Below are positions 9,080-18,044 of a stretch of DNA of 64,000 bases, one piece after another. How positions within the stretch are numbered: the stretch's first letter is position 1; the number at the start of each line of letters is the position of its first letter. The notes under the pieces are model-generated. The model saw only the letters and a list, made by a program, of their open reading frames with translations, made no database searches and was not told where the DNA came from. The translations under genes were made by a program, and so were the position numbers. The stretch lies in assembly GCF_040253635.1 (NCBI RefSeq), contig NZ_JBEJGX010000003.1, positions 8,147,501 through 8,211,500 on the forward strand, given 5' to 3'. The stretch is from Streptomyces sp. Edi2 (GTDB lineage: Bacteria > Actinomycetota > Actinomycetes > Streptomycetales > Streptomycetaceae).

Positions 9080-10069
9080 ATGAACGGCAAATTTTCGAAC
9101 ATCGAAGCAAGGCATCTTGCAGCCGATGCCGACTGTCCCGGTCGCGGACTGGGACACGCGCCCGCCGCGGTCGCGGTGGTTCCGTCGGCTGGCGACTGGA
9201 CACAGGTCGGAACCGACGACCGCATGCGTTACTGCATGAGACAACTCGTCGACCGGTACGGTTTTCCGCCCGCAGGCGCCGCCGGGATCGTCGGGAACTT
9301 GTGGGCAGAGTCGGCCATTCTGCCGAATCGCATCGAGGGCAGCTCGCCGTCCACCCCGATGCGAGCGAAGAACTTCGCCGGAGTAACCACGAATTTCACA
9401 GCCGCCCAAATCATGGATCGGAAATCACCTCATCAGGGGCCCAAGCTACCCGGCGCCGGCCTCGCCCAGTGGACTTCGCCCTCTCGGCGGTCGGGGCTTT
9501 TCAGGCACGTTTACAACGGAGCTGCGCGCGGGGCGGATGTCCTGTTCAACATGGATGCCCAACTGGACTATCTCGAGCACGAATTGCGTACGAGCTACTC
9601 CGGAGTCCATCAGGTCCTTTCCAGCCAGGTGGTGTCGGTTGAGGCTGCAAGCGACGAAGTCGTTTACAACTACGAAATTCCGGGGGCCATTCTCAGCGGC
9701 CACAGCAAACTGCCACGCGCCGACGCCCGCGTGCAGACGGTCTTCAAGCAACGCCGCTCACCATCGAACAGGGCACTGACCGCCTACCAGTCAGGTGGCG
9801 GCCCCGCCGGTCCCGCCGCCTTCGAGCCGTTCCCTGGTGAGTCGTTCTTCCACACGGGACGGAAATCGCCGATCATCGCCGCAATGCACCATCGGCTCGT
9901 CGCCGAAGGCTGCAACCGGTACCAGTCGAGCGTCAACGCCGACGTATGGGGCCCGGGCGATGTGCAGTCCTACGCCGCCTGGCAGGAGAAGCTCGGCTTC
10001 GAAGGCGACGATGCCAACGGCACCCCCGGCAAGAACAGTTGGGACAAGCTGCAGGTCCCCAACGTCTGA
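9080..10069 (+). CDS. Phage-tail-lysozyme-like protein with C-terminal peptidoglycan-binding domain
   Basis: 329 residues from ATG 9080, chosen because GGAG lies about ten bases upstream. Residues about 45-190 resemble the phage tail lysozyme family: YCMRQLVDRYGF, AGIVGNLWAESAIL (candidate catalytic Glu in WAES) and GAGLAQWTSPSRR. Residues about 265-329 (MHHRLVAEGCNRY, SYAAWQEKLG, GTPGKNSWDKL) match the peptidoglycan-binding-like tail common in Streptomyces exoproteins. No obvious signal peptide is seen, so export may be through a phage-type or contractile particle, or the substrate could be internal; that is open. Fragments of one IS type flank the gene on both sides, suggesting it was carried or trapped by mobile DNA. 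Confidence 0.8.
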   Translation: MNGKFSNIEARHLAADADCPGRGLGHAPAAVAVVPSAGDWTQVGTDDRMRYCMRQLVDRYGFPPAGAAGIVGNLWAESAILPNRIEGSSPSTPMRAKNFAGVTTNFTAAQIMDRKSPHQGPKLPGAGLAQWTSPSRRSGLFRHVYNGAARGADVLFNMDAQLDYLEHELRTSYSGVHQVLSSQVVSVEAASDEVVYNYEIPGAILSGHSKLPRADARVQTVFKQRRSPSNRALTAYQSGGGPAGPAAFEPFPGESFFHTGRKSPIIAAMHHRLVAEGCNRYQSSVNADVWGPGDVQSYAAWQEKLGFEGDDANGTPGKNSWDKLQVPNV

Positions 10070-10114
10070 CCGTCCTCGCTGATGGCTTGGGAGGCACCGG
10101 GTCTCTTGCCGGAT

Positions 10115-10363
10115 GGACGAGCGTGGCCAGGAGACGGTCGACGCACACCAGCCGGTGCGTCGCACCGGCGCCCACGGCTCGCTTCCGCGGCCGGGAGGCC
10201 AGCCTGGCCTGATGCCGTCCCTGCCCCAACGGACCTACTTCGGGCAGGAGTTCAGCGATCGCATCGGCCGCCAGGCCCGTGATCCGCCGATCGCTGATGA
10301 CTGCCGCACGGTTCGCGTTCCCCACCACGCCACCATGATCGACGATCAAGAGCTCATCGTACT
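10115..10363 (-). pseudogene. N-terminal fragment of the same IS transposase type
   Basis: Codons encode ISDRRITGLAADAIAELLPE, then RHQARLASRPRKRAVGAGA and HRLVCVDRLLATLVH, the N-terminal helix-turn-helix region of Streptomyces IS5-group transposases whose C-terminus is found at 8555. It breaks off near 10115 where foreign sequence begins. Confidence 0.75.
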
Positions 10364-10392
10364 TCACCGCCTACCATGCACGAGCTCGTTAG
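10364..10392 (-). repeat. IS terminal inverted repeat, left end
   Basis: Second copy of the 29-bp terminal repeat (27 of 29 identical to 8694-8722). It lies directly upstream of the minus-strand transposase N-terminus and reads outward on the plus strand, as expected for the left end of an element on the minus strand. It also supplies the end of the neighbouring secreted-protein gene. Confidence 0.75.
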
Positions 10393-10903
10393 GTGAGGAG
10401 CCCTGCGGTCTGGCTCCCACTGCAGCCTTACACGCCCGCTCCGCGGCAGACGGGGAAGCGCATACGGCTGAGCCGGGGGCAACGCCGAAGCCGTTGCCCC
10501 GCTGCCAGCCCGTGCTGATCTTCGGGCTGCCGTGGGTGTGGTCGGCCCAGCCGTAGAAGTGCTGCCAGGTCACATCGTCGCCGTACCAGTGGTTGTAGTC
10601 CGTCTCCGCGTACGCCTGGACCGCCTTGCCGTCGCGCCTGGTGTCCCACAGGTAGAAGGCGCCGGAGACGTACGACTTGCCGCTGACCTTCTTCGTGCAC
10701 TCCATGTACTTGGCGGCGCCGCCGGTGATGTGGATCTCCTTCCAGCCGGAGCACCTGTTGGCTGCGGCCTCCACGTGCCCGGCGGACGGAGCCGACGGTG
10801 CGGCCGGCGCGGCCGGGGCGGCGGTCGCGGCCGGGGCGGCAACGAGGCCGCCCGTTAGGGCCAGTCCGGCGGCTGCGAGAGCGATGCGCTTGCCTGACGT
10901 CAC
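10364..10903 (-). CDS. Small secreted protein whose 3' end is provided by an IS
   Basis: About 179 residues from a GTG at 10903 with AAAGGGA seven bases upstream. A signal peptide (TSGKRIALAAAGLALTGG) and an Ala/Pro-rich linker lead to a domain of about 95 residues rich in aromatic residues (YMECTKKVSGKSYVSGAFYL, YNHWYGDDVTWQHFYGWADH) with at least three cysteines. The last residues, ELVHGRR, and the TGA stop at 10364-10366 lie inside the IS terminal repeat, so the native C-terminus has been replaced. Function unknown. Confidence 0.65.
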   Translation of the reverse strand: MTSGKRIALAAAGLALTGGLVAAPAATAAPAAPAAPSAPSAGHVEAAANRCSGWKEIHITGGAAKYMECTKKVSGKSYVSGAFYLWDTRRDGKAVQAYAETDYNHWYGDDVTWQHFYGWADHTHGSPKISTGWQRGNGFGVAPGSAVCASPSAAERACKAAVGARPQGSSPNELVHGRR

Positions 10904-11033
10904 GGTCAATCCCTTTCGTCGGCCGGAGGACGGTCCCCCCGTTGGGACCCCGTGGCCCGTCGGCACGAGACCACCGTGCCCGGTCGCCCCGGCCCGCCCC
11001 AGTGGTCTCGGGGCAAGTGATGTCCTCTTGGGA

Positions 11034-11074
11034 TCCCACCCTTGTGACCTGCTAAGGCGTCACCAAGGGTGGGA
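11034..11074. terminator. Imperfect hairpin
   Basis: TCCCACCCTTG-TGAC pairs with GTCACCAAGGGTGGGA across a 10-nt loop, with a single bulged base. It stands upstream of the 10903 gene and may end transcription arriving from the right. Confidence 0.5.
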
Positions 11075-11853
11075 CGGGAACGGGGACGGCTCAGCAGGCT
11101 GGTACCGCGGGAGGTTCCGATGGGGCAGAGCAGAACGTGGGACCTGACGCTGCCGGTGTGCCTGCCCGCCCGTCGCCCCGACAGGGAGCCCCGGCACCCG
11201 GTTCCGAATGGAGCGACAGATCCGGAGGGCGTAGGCCTGTCGCACGCCTGCCGCCCGGTGCACCGTGTTCACCATGGTCGCGGTCGGGCAGGGCGTTCCA
11301 CCGGGAGGAATCCGAGCCCTCGTTCGCCTCCGGACCGGCTACTGCGACAGGTAAGGAGCAGCGATCTTTGGCTTCCTCCGTTCACCTTCCGGGGTGAAGG
11401 TGAACGATCGACGGAACGAGCCCGTGGCGAAGCGCACGGCGAGGAGAACCGGTTGCTCGTGCTCGGGCGGCCTCGACCGGCCCCCGGACCGCTGCCGTTC
11501 CACAGGTGGAAGACCACCATCGGCTGCTGCGGATCCTCGCTGAGGTAGCCGAGCGCCTTTGACGCTGTTGAGGCCTCGCTCGTTGCGTTGGGCGTCGGGT
11601 ATCGCAGACGCCCGCGGCGGTGTTCACGCGGTCGGGTTTGCCGCCGTAGAGCAACGCGTGACGGCCGCCTACCGCCCGTACCCCGGAAGCCGGCCGCCGT
11701 GAACTCCTCGTTGGGGGACACCGGAGACGGTTCAGGCGCGGGATGTTCACCTCGGCCGGGGTGTAGAACGGCACTCCGTCCCGCCGGTGGCGTTCTGCAG
11801 TTACGGGACAGCCCTTGGCCAGGTGACAGTTCGGCGTGCGGGGATCGTAAAGT

Positions 11854-11894
11854 GCCGGTCGGGAAACCGTCACCGTGACGGTTTCCCGACCGGC
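11854..11894. terminator. 41-bp perfect palindrome
   Basis: Arms of 20 bp (GCCGGTCGGGAAACCGTCAC and its exact complement) meet around one base. It is a very stable cruciform or hairpin, placed downstream of the minus-strand oxidoreductase and the fragment at 11907; a bidirectional terminator is the simplest reading. Confidence 0.6.
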
Positions 11895-11906
11895 GGCAAG
11901 GCTGCG

Positions 11907-12064
11907 TCACCCGCCGGCAGCAGCGACCGCGGCGACGATTCCGGCGGCGTGGGCCTTGAGCGCCTCGTTCGCGAGCCATCGGTCGGGTCGCACGAGCGGC
12001 CACGCCTCGGCCTGCCTGAACTTCCCGCTCGTCAGCTCCGGCTGCTCCGTCCGTTCCAGGAAGC
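11907..12064 (-). pseudogene. C-terminal coding relic, family unknown
   Basis: About 52 codons with strong coding bias (EAWPLVRPDRWLANEALKAH, AAGIVAAVAAAGG, TGA) run from the stop of the oxidoreductase to 11907 without a start codon of their own. It appears to be the tail of a second gene fused or truncated against the oxidoreductase gene. Confidence 0.45.
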
Positions 12065-12982
12065 TCAGGGGCGCACGCGAATGACGGTCTTGCCCTTGCG
12101 CCGCTCGGTCGGGTTGAGCGCGGGGACGGCGTCGTCGAGGGTCGCGACGGTTCCAATGTGCGTGCGAAGGCGCCCGTCCCGCACCCGGTCGACGATCTCC
12201 ACCAGCTGACTCGGAACGGACTCGACGACGAAGTCGACCGCGAGACCGTCGACAGGGCGAGTCTCAGCAGGCCCGACCACCGACACCAGCGTCCCGCCAG
12301 GCCGGATGATGCTCGCCGAGCGCCTCTGGATGTCACCACCGATGACATCGAAGACCAGGTCGACCCCTCCGATGTCTTCGAGATCGTCGTCGTCGAGGGC
12401 GAGGAACTCGTTCGCGCCGAAGTCGAGCGCCGCCTGACGGTCCGGCCCCCGCCCGGTACCGATGACGTAGGCGCCGAACTCCCGGGCGAGCTGCGTCACC
12501 ACAGATCCGACCGCGCCAGCGGCGCCGTGTGCGAGGACGCTCTGCCCCGCCTGAAGACGACCGTGCTGGAACAGGCCTTGCCATGCGGTCAGGCCGGAGA
12601 TCGGCAGGCTCGCACCCACCGTGAAGTCGACGGCCCCGGGCAGCGGCGCGAGGTTGCGTGCCTCCACGGCCGCGTACTCGGCCAGGGTTCCATCGCGGTG
12701 CCAGTCCGTGATCCCGAACACCCGCTGGCCCAGCGAGAGTCCCGTCGTGCCGTAGCCGAGGGAGATGACCACTCCGGCGAACTCGTGGCCGATGATCGCC
12801 TGGGCGCGGTCGTGACCGGAGCGATCGACCCACGTCGAGGGCCACTCCCACTCTGCCGGGACGAAGCCCGACGCATGGACTTCAACGACGACGTCGTTGA
12901 TCGCCGGCGTCGGCTCAGGCCGCTCCGCCAGCCTGATCCCGGCCGCTTCCGCGCCCTGATCAGTCGCGACGATTGCCTTCAT
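12065..12982 (-). CDS. NADP-dependent oxidoreductase of the MDR/quinone reductase family
   Basis: 305 residues. ATG 12982 (KAIVATDQGA) is preferred over a GTG four codons earlier because GGAGAG stands at the right distance. Residues 1-120 form the GroES-like domain (GHEFAGVVISLG, GQRVFGI). Residues about 130-260 form the Rossmann domain with AHGAAGAVGSVVTQLAREFG as the nucleotide-binding loop. The structural and catalytic zinc ligands of true alcohol dehydrogenases are missing, as in quinone oxidoreductase-like members. It probably reduces an alpha,beta-unsaturated carbonyl or quinone in the cytosol; the substrate is unknown. Confidence 0.85.
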   Translation of the reverse strand: MKAIVATDQGAEAAGIRLAERPEPTPAINDVVVEVHASGFVPAEWEWPSTWVDRSGHDRAQAIIGHEFAGVVISLGYGTTGLSLGQRVFGITDWHRDGTLAEYAAVEARNLAPLPGAVDFTVGASLPISGLTAWQGLFQHGRLQAGQSVLAHGAAGAVGSVVTQLAREFGAYVIGTGRGPDRQAALDFGANEFLALDDDDLEDIGGVDLVFDVIGGDIQRRSASIIRPGGTLVSVVGPAETRPVDGLAVDFVVESVPSQLVEIVDRVRDGRLRTHIGTVATLDDAVPALNPTERRKGKTVIRVRP

Positions 12983-13089
12983 TTCTCTCTCCACATACCT
13001 CGTGCTCGCTGGCCCTGTGCTCAGGTCTGTGACTGTGTGTTTTTGTCCAGAGTAATTGTCAATTCCTATGGATCGATGGCGCCGCCCGG

Positions 13090-13215
13090 TTATGCGCTGA
13101 GGTGTTCGTGAAGCATCTGCCAGGTTCCGGCGTGGTTGACGAGCACGTTGGTGCCGCGGCCTCTTCCCCGTCGCGGCTGGCCGTCAATGGTTCCGGTCCA
13201 AGCGAATCGGTAGCG
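13090..13215 (-). pseudogene. C-terminal relic of a SnoaL/DUF4440-like protein
   Basis: 41 codons encode RYRFAWTGTIDGQP, then GRGTNVLVNHAGTW and QMLHEHLSA with a TAA stop, the final strands of the NTF2-like/DUF4440 fold. An in-frame TGA precedes the segment, so the rest of the gene is gone. Confidence 0.65.
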
Positions 13216-13470
13216 TCATACACGAGTCAACGGGCTCCCTTCGCCATGGTCGCGGCCAGCACAAACATCGGACTCATTCATCTAGGATCACCTCGTACCG
13301 TGACCGGGGAAAGACGACAGCGGTGCGCTCACGCACGGCCTGGCTCCCCTCACTCGTCACGGAACGCGCGCCGCGAGAACGGGGCGGCGCGCACTGCCTG
13401 GTGAGAACCGGTCGGCGGCGGAGCACTGGATTTCCCTCTCTCCCGCCCGCACCGGCTCCGGCATCCTTGC

Positions 13471-14706
13471 CTACCTGGCCGCGGGCTCCGCGGGCAGGTT
13501 GAAGACGTGGCCCGGCGTGACGATCTTCGTGATCTCCTCGCCGAAAAGCGTGGTGGGCTCCTGGTTGTCATGGTCGATGTCGGTGTTCAACAGGACGACG
13601 AGGGTCGCCCGTGCCGACGGCAGATAGACCACCAGGGACTCGTAGCCCGGCAGCGAACCGTTGTGCCCGATCCACCCCTGGACGCTGAAGATGCCGAGGC
13701 CATACCCGATGCCCGGGATGGGGGTCGGGGGTGTGGTGAGCCGCTGCTTCTGCAGGTCGGGACTGATCAGGTCGCCGCCGTCGGGCAGTTTGCCCGTGGC
13801 CACCGCACGCGCCCATACGCGCAGGTCCTGCAGATTGGAGATCATCGCGCCGGCCGCCCAGGCCCATGAAGGGTTCCAGTCGGCCGCGTCCTGGACGTCG
13901 CCGTTCGCGGTCTGGGTCGTGTATCCCTGCGCGTGCGGGGTCGGGAACGTGGCGTCGACCGGCAGGAGCGTGTGGTCCAGGCCGGTCGGTTCAAGGACGT
14001 CCTTCTTGATGTAGTCGTGCAGTTGCTGACCGGTGACCTTCTCGATGACGAGGCCGAGCAGGATGAGGTTGGTATTGGAGTACTCGAACTTCTTTCCCGG
14101 CGGGAACAGCACATGGTGCTGGAAGGCGTAGCCGAGCAACTCCTTCGGGGCGAACGGCTGGTGTGGGTCGTTCGTCAGCGCCTCGTAGAAGGCCTCGTCC
14201 TTGGAGTAGTTGAACAGGCCGCTGCGCATCCCAGCCAGCTCGCGCAGGGTAATCTTGCTTCCGTTGGGTACGCCTTCGACGTACTTCCCGATCGGATCGT
14301 TCAGGTTCACCTTGTGCCGGTCGACCAACTGCAGCAGCGCCGTCACGGTGAACGTCTTTGTCACGCTCCCGGTCCGCATGTACAGATCCGGCGACATGGC
14401 CTGGCCGTTGCTCGGGTCGGCGAGCCCGAAGGACCGCACATAGTTACCGTCGGGCGTCCACAGTCCCACGGTCACACCCGGGATGTTCGCCTCCCCCATG
14501 ATCCGCTGGACGACGGTGTCGAGTTGCTGCGTCACGCCAGGGGTGATGTCACGGACCTCGTCCGGGGACGCCGATGTGGAAACGGACGGCGACGGTTTCG
14601 CCGGCACGGCGGGGCCACCGCACCCGGCCACGCCCGCGATCGGCAGTGCGAACATCCCTGCCGCGGCAGCCGTCGCAGCAGCCCGGCACAAACGGGAATG
14701 CGTCAT
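13471..14706 (-). CDS. Lipoprotein serine hydrolase, class C beta-lactamase/DD-carboxypeptidase family
   Basis: 411 residues from ATG 14706, selected because GGGGAG lies seven bases upstream (an in-frame ATG at 14724 lacks one). A signal peptide ends in the lipobox VAGC. The three family motifs are present: SVTK (SxxK nucleophile), YSN (YxN) and HNG (near the C-terminus, in GWIGHNGSLPG). It would sit outside the membrane and act on D-Ala-D-Ala peptides, or as an esterase; this family cannot be assigned a substrate from sequence. It appears to be a single-gene transcription unit. Confidence 0.9.
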   Translation of the reverse strand: MTHSRLCRAAATAAAAGMFALPIAGVAGCGGPAVPAKPSPSVSTSASPDEVRDITPGVTQQLDTVVQRIMGEANIPGVTVGLWTPDGNYVRSFGLADPSNGQAMSPDLYMRTGSVTKTFTVTALLQLVDRHKVNLNDPIGKYVEGVPNGSKITLRELAGMRSGLFNYSKDEAFYEALTNDPHQPFAPKELLGYAFQHHVLFPPGKKFEYSNTNLILLGLVIEKVTGQQLHDYIKKDVLEPTGLDHTLLPVDATFPTPHAQGYTTQTANGDVQDAADWNPSWAWAAGAMISNLQDLRVWARAVATGKLPDGGDLISPDLQKQRLTTPPTPIPGIGYGLGIFSVQGWIGHNGSLPGYESLVVYLPSARATLVVLLNTDIDHDNQEPTTLFGEEITKIVTPGHVFNLPAEPAAR

Positions 14707-15051
14707 GGAGTGACTCCCCACCATGCGAGGCCACGTTCCGCAACTCCGAGCACGAGCGTGTGTTTACCCCCGTGTGAGCACGAGCGCGGGATAACGATGT
14801 GTCCGCCTACGGCGCGACTGCACAGAAGCCGCAGGTCACGGCACTGCCCTGGGACACGGGCCGCAAGGTCCTGAACCTCCAGCATAAGAGCGCCCGCGCC
14901 CTGCCGCGCGTCGGCGCCCGACGCAATCCGGTCGGCGCCGTCCGGGTGATCCCCTCAGCCTTGGGTCCTCAGCCCGGAGCCCTGGAGCCCTGTTGTCGGC
15001 CTCGCGCCTGCCGGGCGACGCCTGGCCTGTCCCGCGGGCGGACGACGGGAG
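14707..15051. other. Intergenic, nothing recognised
   Basis: About 345 bp. It probably holds the promoter of the serine hydrolase at its left end. A short plus-strand frame starting near 14799 lacks recognisable content. Confidence 0.35.
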
Positions 15052-15345
15052 TTACGACAGGGCCCGGCGCGGCGCCGCCGTGGTCGCGTGGACCACGAGT
15101 CGCGGCACGATGACGGTCTCGGGGCCCGGCGCCGCCTCCGCCTCCATCCGGGCGATGGCCCGGCCGACGGCGAGTTCCGCCAGGCGCGGGATGTCCTGTC
15201 CGACAGTGGTCAGGTCGATGGGGGCGCGGCGGGCCAGGCGGCTGTCGTCGAAGCCGGCCACGGACATCTCGTCGGGGACGGGGACACCGGCGCGCAGGAA
15301 GGCGTCGAGGACGCCCGTCGCACAGCGGTCACCCGCCTGGTTACC
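15052..15345 (-). pseudogene. C-terminal fragment of a LacI-family regulator
   Basis: About 97 codons encode the end of a LacI-type effector domain: DRCATGVLDAFLRAGVPVP, MSVAGFDDSRLARRAPIDL, TTVGQDIPRLAELAVGRAI. The DNA-binding N-terminus and most of the ligand-binding domain are missing, cut off near 15345 where the NUDIX gene region begins. Confidence 0.8.
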
Positions 15346-15396
15346 GAGGCCGGCGGAACCTGGAGCCGATACGCTCCCGGCGCCATGAAAGGCACG

Positions 15397-15873
15397 ATGA
15401 CTGACAATGCCGGGATGACCCCACCCAGAATCCGTGTCGCCGCATACGTAATCCGGGATCGCGCGGTCCCCGAATTTCTGGTGTTCGACCACACCGGCAT
15501 GCCGGAGGCCGGCACCCAAGTCCCTGCGGGAGGAGTCAAATCAGGCGAAGGACTGGAAGAAGCGGTCCTTCGAGAGGTCGCCGAGGAGACCGGTCTGCTG
15601 AGAGCCGCCGTGGTCCGGCAGATCGCCGTGGAGGACAAGCCCCATCCCGACACGGGTCAGCCACGACGAACCAGCTTCTTCTTCCTCCAGGCACCAGCAG
15701 ACACCTCCGATGCGTGGGACCACCACGTCCACGGCGACGGAGACGACGCCGGCCTCACCTTTGCCTGCCGGTTCCTCCCCCTTCCCCTGAAGCAACCACT
15801 GGCCGACGACCAAGACACATGGCTGGGCCACATCGACCCGCGCTGGACCACCGTGACCAGCGACAGTCAGTAA
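15397..15873 (+). CDS. NUDIX hydrolase
   Basis: 158 residues. ATG 15397 has GAAAGG at proper distance; an in-frame ATG at 15385 is possible. The NUDIX box is complete: GG, five residues, then E, seven residues, REVAEETGL, at about residues 45-67. The protein hydrolyses a nucleoside diphosphate linked to some moiety; the substrate is not predictable. It ends convergently against a minus-strand relic and starts against the truncated LacI fragment, so it stands alone. Confidence 0.9.
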   Translation: MTDNAGMTPPRIRVAAYVIRDRAVPEFLVFDHTGMPEAGTQVPAGGVKSGEGLEEAVLREVAEETGLLRAAVVRQIAVEDKPHPDTGQPRRTSFFFLQAPADTSDAWDHHVHGDGDDAGLTFACRFLPLPLKQPLADDQDTWLGHIDPRWTTVTSDSQ

Positions 15874-16050
15874 TCAGTAACCGGAGTCATCCACCGAATA
15901 CGCGGCACCTCAACATGCGAGCCCCCCAGCCCCAGGGGCCGACTGGCGCCGGCGAGGACCTGGGCGTCGGTGATCCGCGCAGCTAGCGCATGCGCGTGGT
16001 CGGCGGCGTGGGTGCGCAGGGCCTGGTGCAGAGCAAGGGTGTCGGCCTGG
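15868..16050 (-). pseudogene. Coding relic of unknown family
   Basis: About 60 codons with strong coding bias (DTLALHQALRTHAADHAHAL, AARITDAQVLAGASRPLG, then VTDY and TGA) lacking a start. It overlaps the stop of the NUDIX gene by a few bases and is probably the tail of a gene destroyed by the adjacent transposon. Confidence 0.4.
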
Positions 16051-16129
16051 TCCGGTCGAGGGTCTCCGCGGGGTGGGGGGATCGGCCACGGATCTCCGTG
16101 AAGTGCCCGGCGAGACGACCGGCACCCTC

Positions 16130-16302
16130 AAGGGTCTACGAACCGTTCGGAAGGTCACGCCACTGCACCCCGGTTGCACTCGGTGCAGAATCCCGTCGAT
16201 CACCTGCCGGTGGTCCCGCCACCGTCCACAACGCCGGTTACTGACCGGCAGGAACGGCCGCAGCCGTTCCCACTCGGCATCTGTCAGATCACCCCGCCCC
16301 AT
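16130..16302 (-). pseudogene. N-terminal fragment of an IS5-type transposase
   Basis: Starts MGRGDLTDAEWERLRPFLPV and RDHRQVIDGILHRVQ, the classic N-terminus of Streptomyces IS5-family transposases, then shifts frame: the expected TGVQWRDLP follows in the +1 frame and ends in a stop. The rest of the element is absent. Confidence 0.8.
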
Positions 16303-16367
16303 GTCGGCAACAACGAGCCCACCAGCCGACAGGCACGTGATCTGCGAACAGGCCCCAGCGTGCGGGC

Positions 16368-17831
16368 CTACTTCGCCGGGTTCGTCAGCTCCGTGCCGAA
16401 GCGGCCCTTCGTCGCCGGGGAACCCAGGTCACTCGGGTCGATGAGTGACGAGTCCTTGGCGCTCAGCCCGTCGGTGCCCGCGTACAGCAGGGCCGCCGCG
16501 CCGACTCCCTCGGTGCGGTTCGGGATGCCCACGGCCAGGTCCGCCTTCCCGTCACCGTTGTAATCGGCCGGCGAGACGGAGGCACCGAACTTGTCGTTGC
16601 CCTCCATGGAGCCAGGGACGCCCTCGGTGTCGAGCGAGAAGGTCTGCGCCCCCTGGTCGGTCAGCCAGTTCTCGGTGCCCTTGAGCACGTTGATGGCACC
16701 GGCGTTGTTATAGCCCCCGGGCGCCTCGGCGCCGGTGTTGCTGACCACCAGGTCGTCGTGGCCGTCGCCGTCGAAGTCGGCGAGCCGGATAGCCTCACCC
16801 TCCTGCGCCTTGCCCTTCCAGTCCACCGGCTTGTCGGAGTCGAGCCCGTCGGCGGTGCCGGGGTAGGTGCGCAGCTTCTGCTCTTGCGGACCGTCCGAGA
16901 AGCCGGTGTCCGTGACGACGTCCTCCTTCCCGTCGCCGTTGATGTCGCCTACCACGGGGCGGTACTGCGCGAACGGCAGTGGGATGTCCTTGCCCAGCGG
17001 CGTCTTCTTCAGGCCTCCGGATGAGCCGGGCAGCACGCCGAGCGTGCCCTCGTCGGAGGGCGAGTCCTGGGAGGCGACGGTGACGAGATCGGCGTAGCCG
17101 TCCCCGTTGATGTCGCCGGAGGCCAGGTGCTCGACGCTGACGCCGCCGCCGGGTGGGGTGACGCTGGTCATCTTCGGGGTCGCGGTCTCCCGCAGGTTCT
17201 TCGCGCCCTTGACGAGCTGTACCTTCGCGCCGTCGGAGATGGCGATGTCGCTGAGGCCGTCCTTGTTGTGGTCGCCCACGGCTATCTGGTCGCCGAAGTG
17301 CGCGTTGGCAGCGACCTTCGGCGCGTGGAAGGCGATGGCGTCGCCGGACAGACCGCTCTTGGAGCCGAAGACGACCGTGACGGAACCGGCCTGCGTAGTG
17401 CTGCCGATGGCCTCGTTGTTCGCAGCGACGATCAGGTCGGCGTAACCGTCCCCGTCCACGTCGCCACGCACCACGGCCGAGCCGAAGCCGTCCTTGGCCT
17501 CCGGGGTGCCGGGCACGCCCGCGCTGGCCTGCGTCAGCGTGCTGTGCCGCTTGGTGTCGACGCCACCCTTGGCGCCGTAGGTCACGCCCACGTAGCCCGC
17601 CTTGGACTTCCCGGAGACCGTGCCCTCAGGCGCTCCCACGCCGAGGTCGGCGTGGCCGTCGCCGTCGAGGTCGCCCTGGGTGATCTTGCTCCGCTTTGCA
17701 GCACTCGTGGAAGGCTGGTCCTGGCCCCGCCCGTTGCCGTCCGTCACTGCTGCCATGGCGCCGCCGGCCGCGGCCGCGACAAAGGCGGCGCCCACAGCGC
17801 CTGACACCATGCTCCTGGTTCGGTTGCGCAC
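16368..17831 (-). CDS. Secreted FG-GAP/VCBS beta-propeller protein
   Basis: 487 residues from GTG 17831, chosen for the GGAGGA four bases upstream; the protein then starts with a signal peptide (VRNRTRSMVSGAVGAAFVAA). Seven calcium-binding FG-GAP motifs follow: DLDGDGHADLGVG, DVDGDGYADLIVA, DHNKDGLSDIAIS, DINGDGYADLVTV, DINGDGKEDVV, DFDGDGHDDLVVS, DYNGDGKADLAVG. This predicts a seven-bladed integrin-alpha-like propeller outside the cell. The DHNKDG copy is the only one departing from DxDGDG. Such proteins are abundant in Streptomyces and usually of unknown function; adhesion or ligand binding is inferred. Confidence 0.9.
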   Translation of the reverse strand: MRNRTRSMVSGAVGAAFVAAAAGGAMAAVTDGNGRGQDQPSTSAAKRSKITQGDLDGDGHADLGVGAPEGTVSGKSKAGYVGVTYGAKGGVDTKRHSTLTQASAGVPGTPEAKDGFGSAVVRGDVDGDGYADLIVAANNEAIGSTTQAGSVTVVFGSKSGLSGDAIAFHAPKVAANAHFGDQIAVGDHNKDGLSDIAISDGAKVQLVKGAKNLRETATPKMTSVTPPGGGVSVEHLASGDINGDGYADLVTVASQDSPSDEGTLGVLPGSSGGLKKTPLGKDIPLPFAQYRPVVGDINGDGKEDVVTDTGFSDGPQEQKLRTYPGTADGLDSDKPVDWKGKAQEGEAIRLADFDGDGHDDLVVSNTGAEAPGGYNNAGAINVLKGTENWLTDQGAQTFSLDTEGVPGSMEGNDKFGASVSPADYNGDGKADLAVGIPNRTEGVGAAALLYAGTDGLSAKDSSLIDPSDLGSPATKGRFGTELTNPAK

Positions 17832-18044
17832 AAATCCTCCAACGGGTAACACATCGATCGCCCCTCGGGTCCGCCCCCCTGAGTTGTGAGCCCGGTGGGA
17901 TGGAAGGGGTTGTAGAGATAGACAGAAACAAAAGCGAGACGGTTGCAGAATGAACAGAAAATAACTCGGTCCAACAAATTCGCGCAGCGCACGGCAACTC
18001 CGTTCCGGGAAGCCGCACTTGGCGCCTACCATCCGCCCCTCGAT

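Larger units (their letters stand above)
10904..11906. other. Intergenic kilobase with three strong hairpins
   Basis: No gene can be supported. The interval carries hairpins at 11034-11074, 11379-11406 (11-bp arms CGTTCACCTTC) and 11854-11894. Minus-strand stretches around 11500-11830 show scattered coding-like words but change frame repeatedly, consistent with a decayed gene. Confidence 0.4.

Noticed and set aside
13471..14706. Calling the serine hydrolase a beta-lactamase resistance gene
   Set aside because: Motifs SVTK, YSN and HNG fit the wider DD-peptidase/esterase family; nothing indicates antibiotic hydrolysis.
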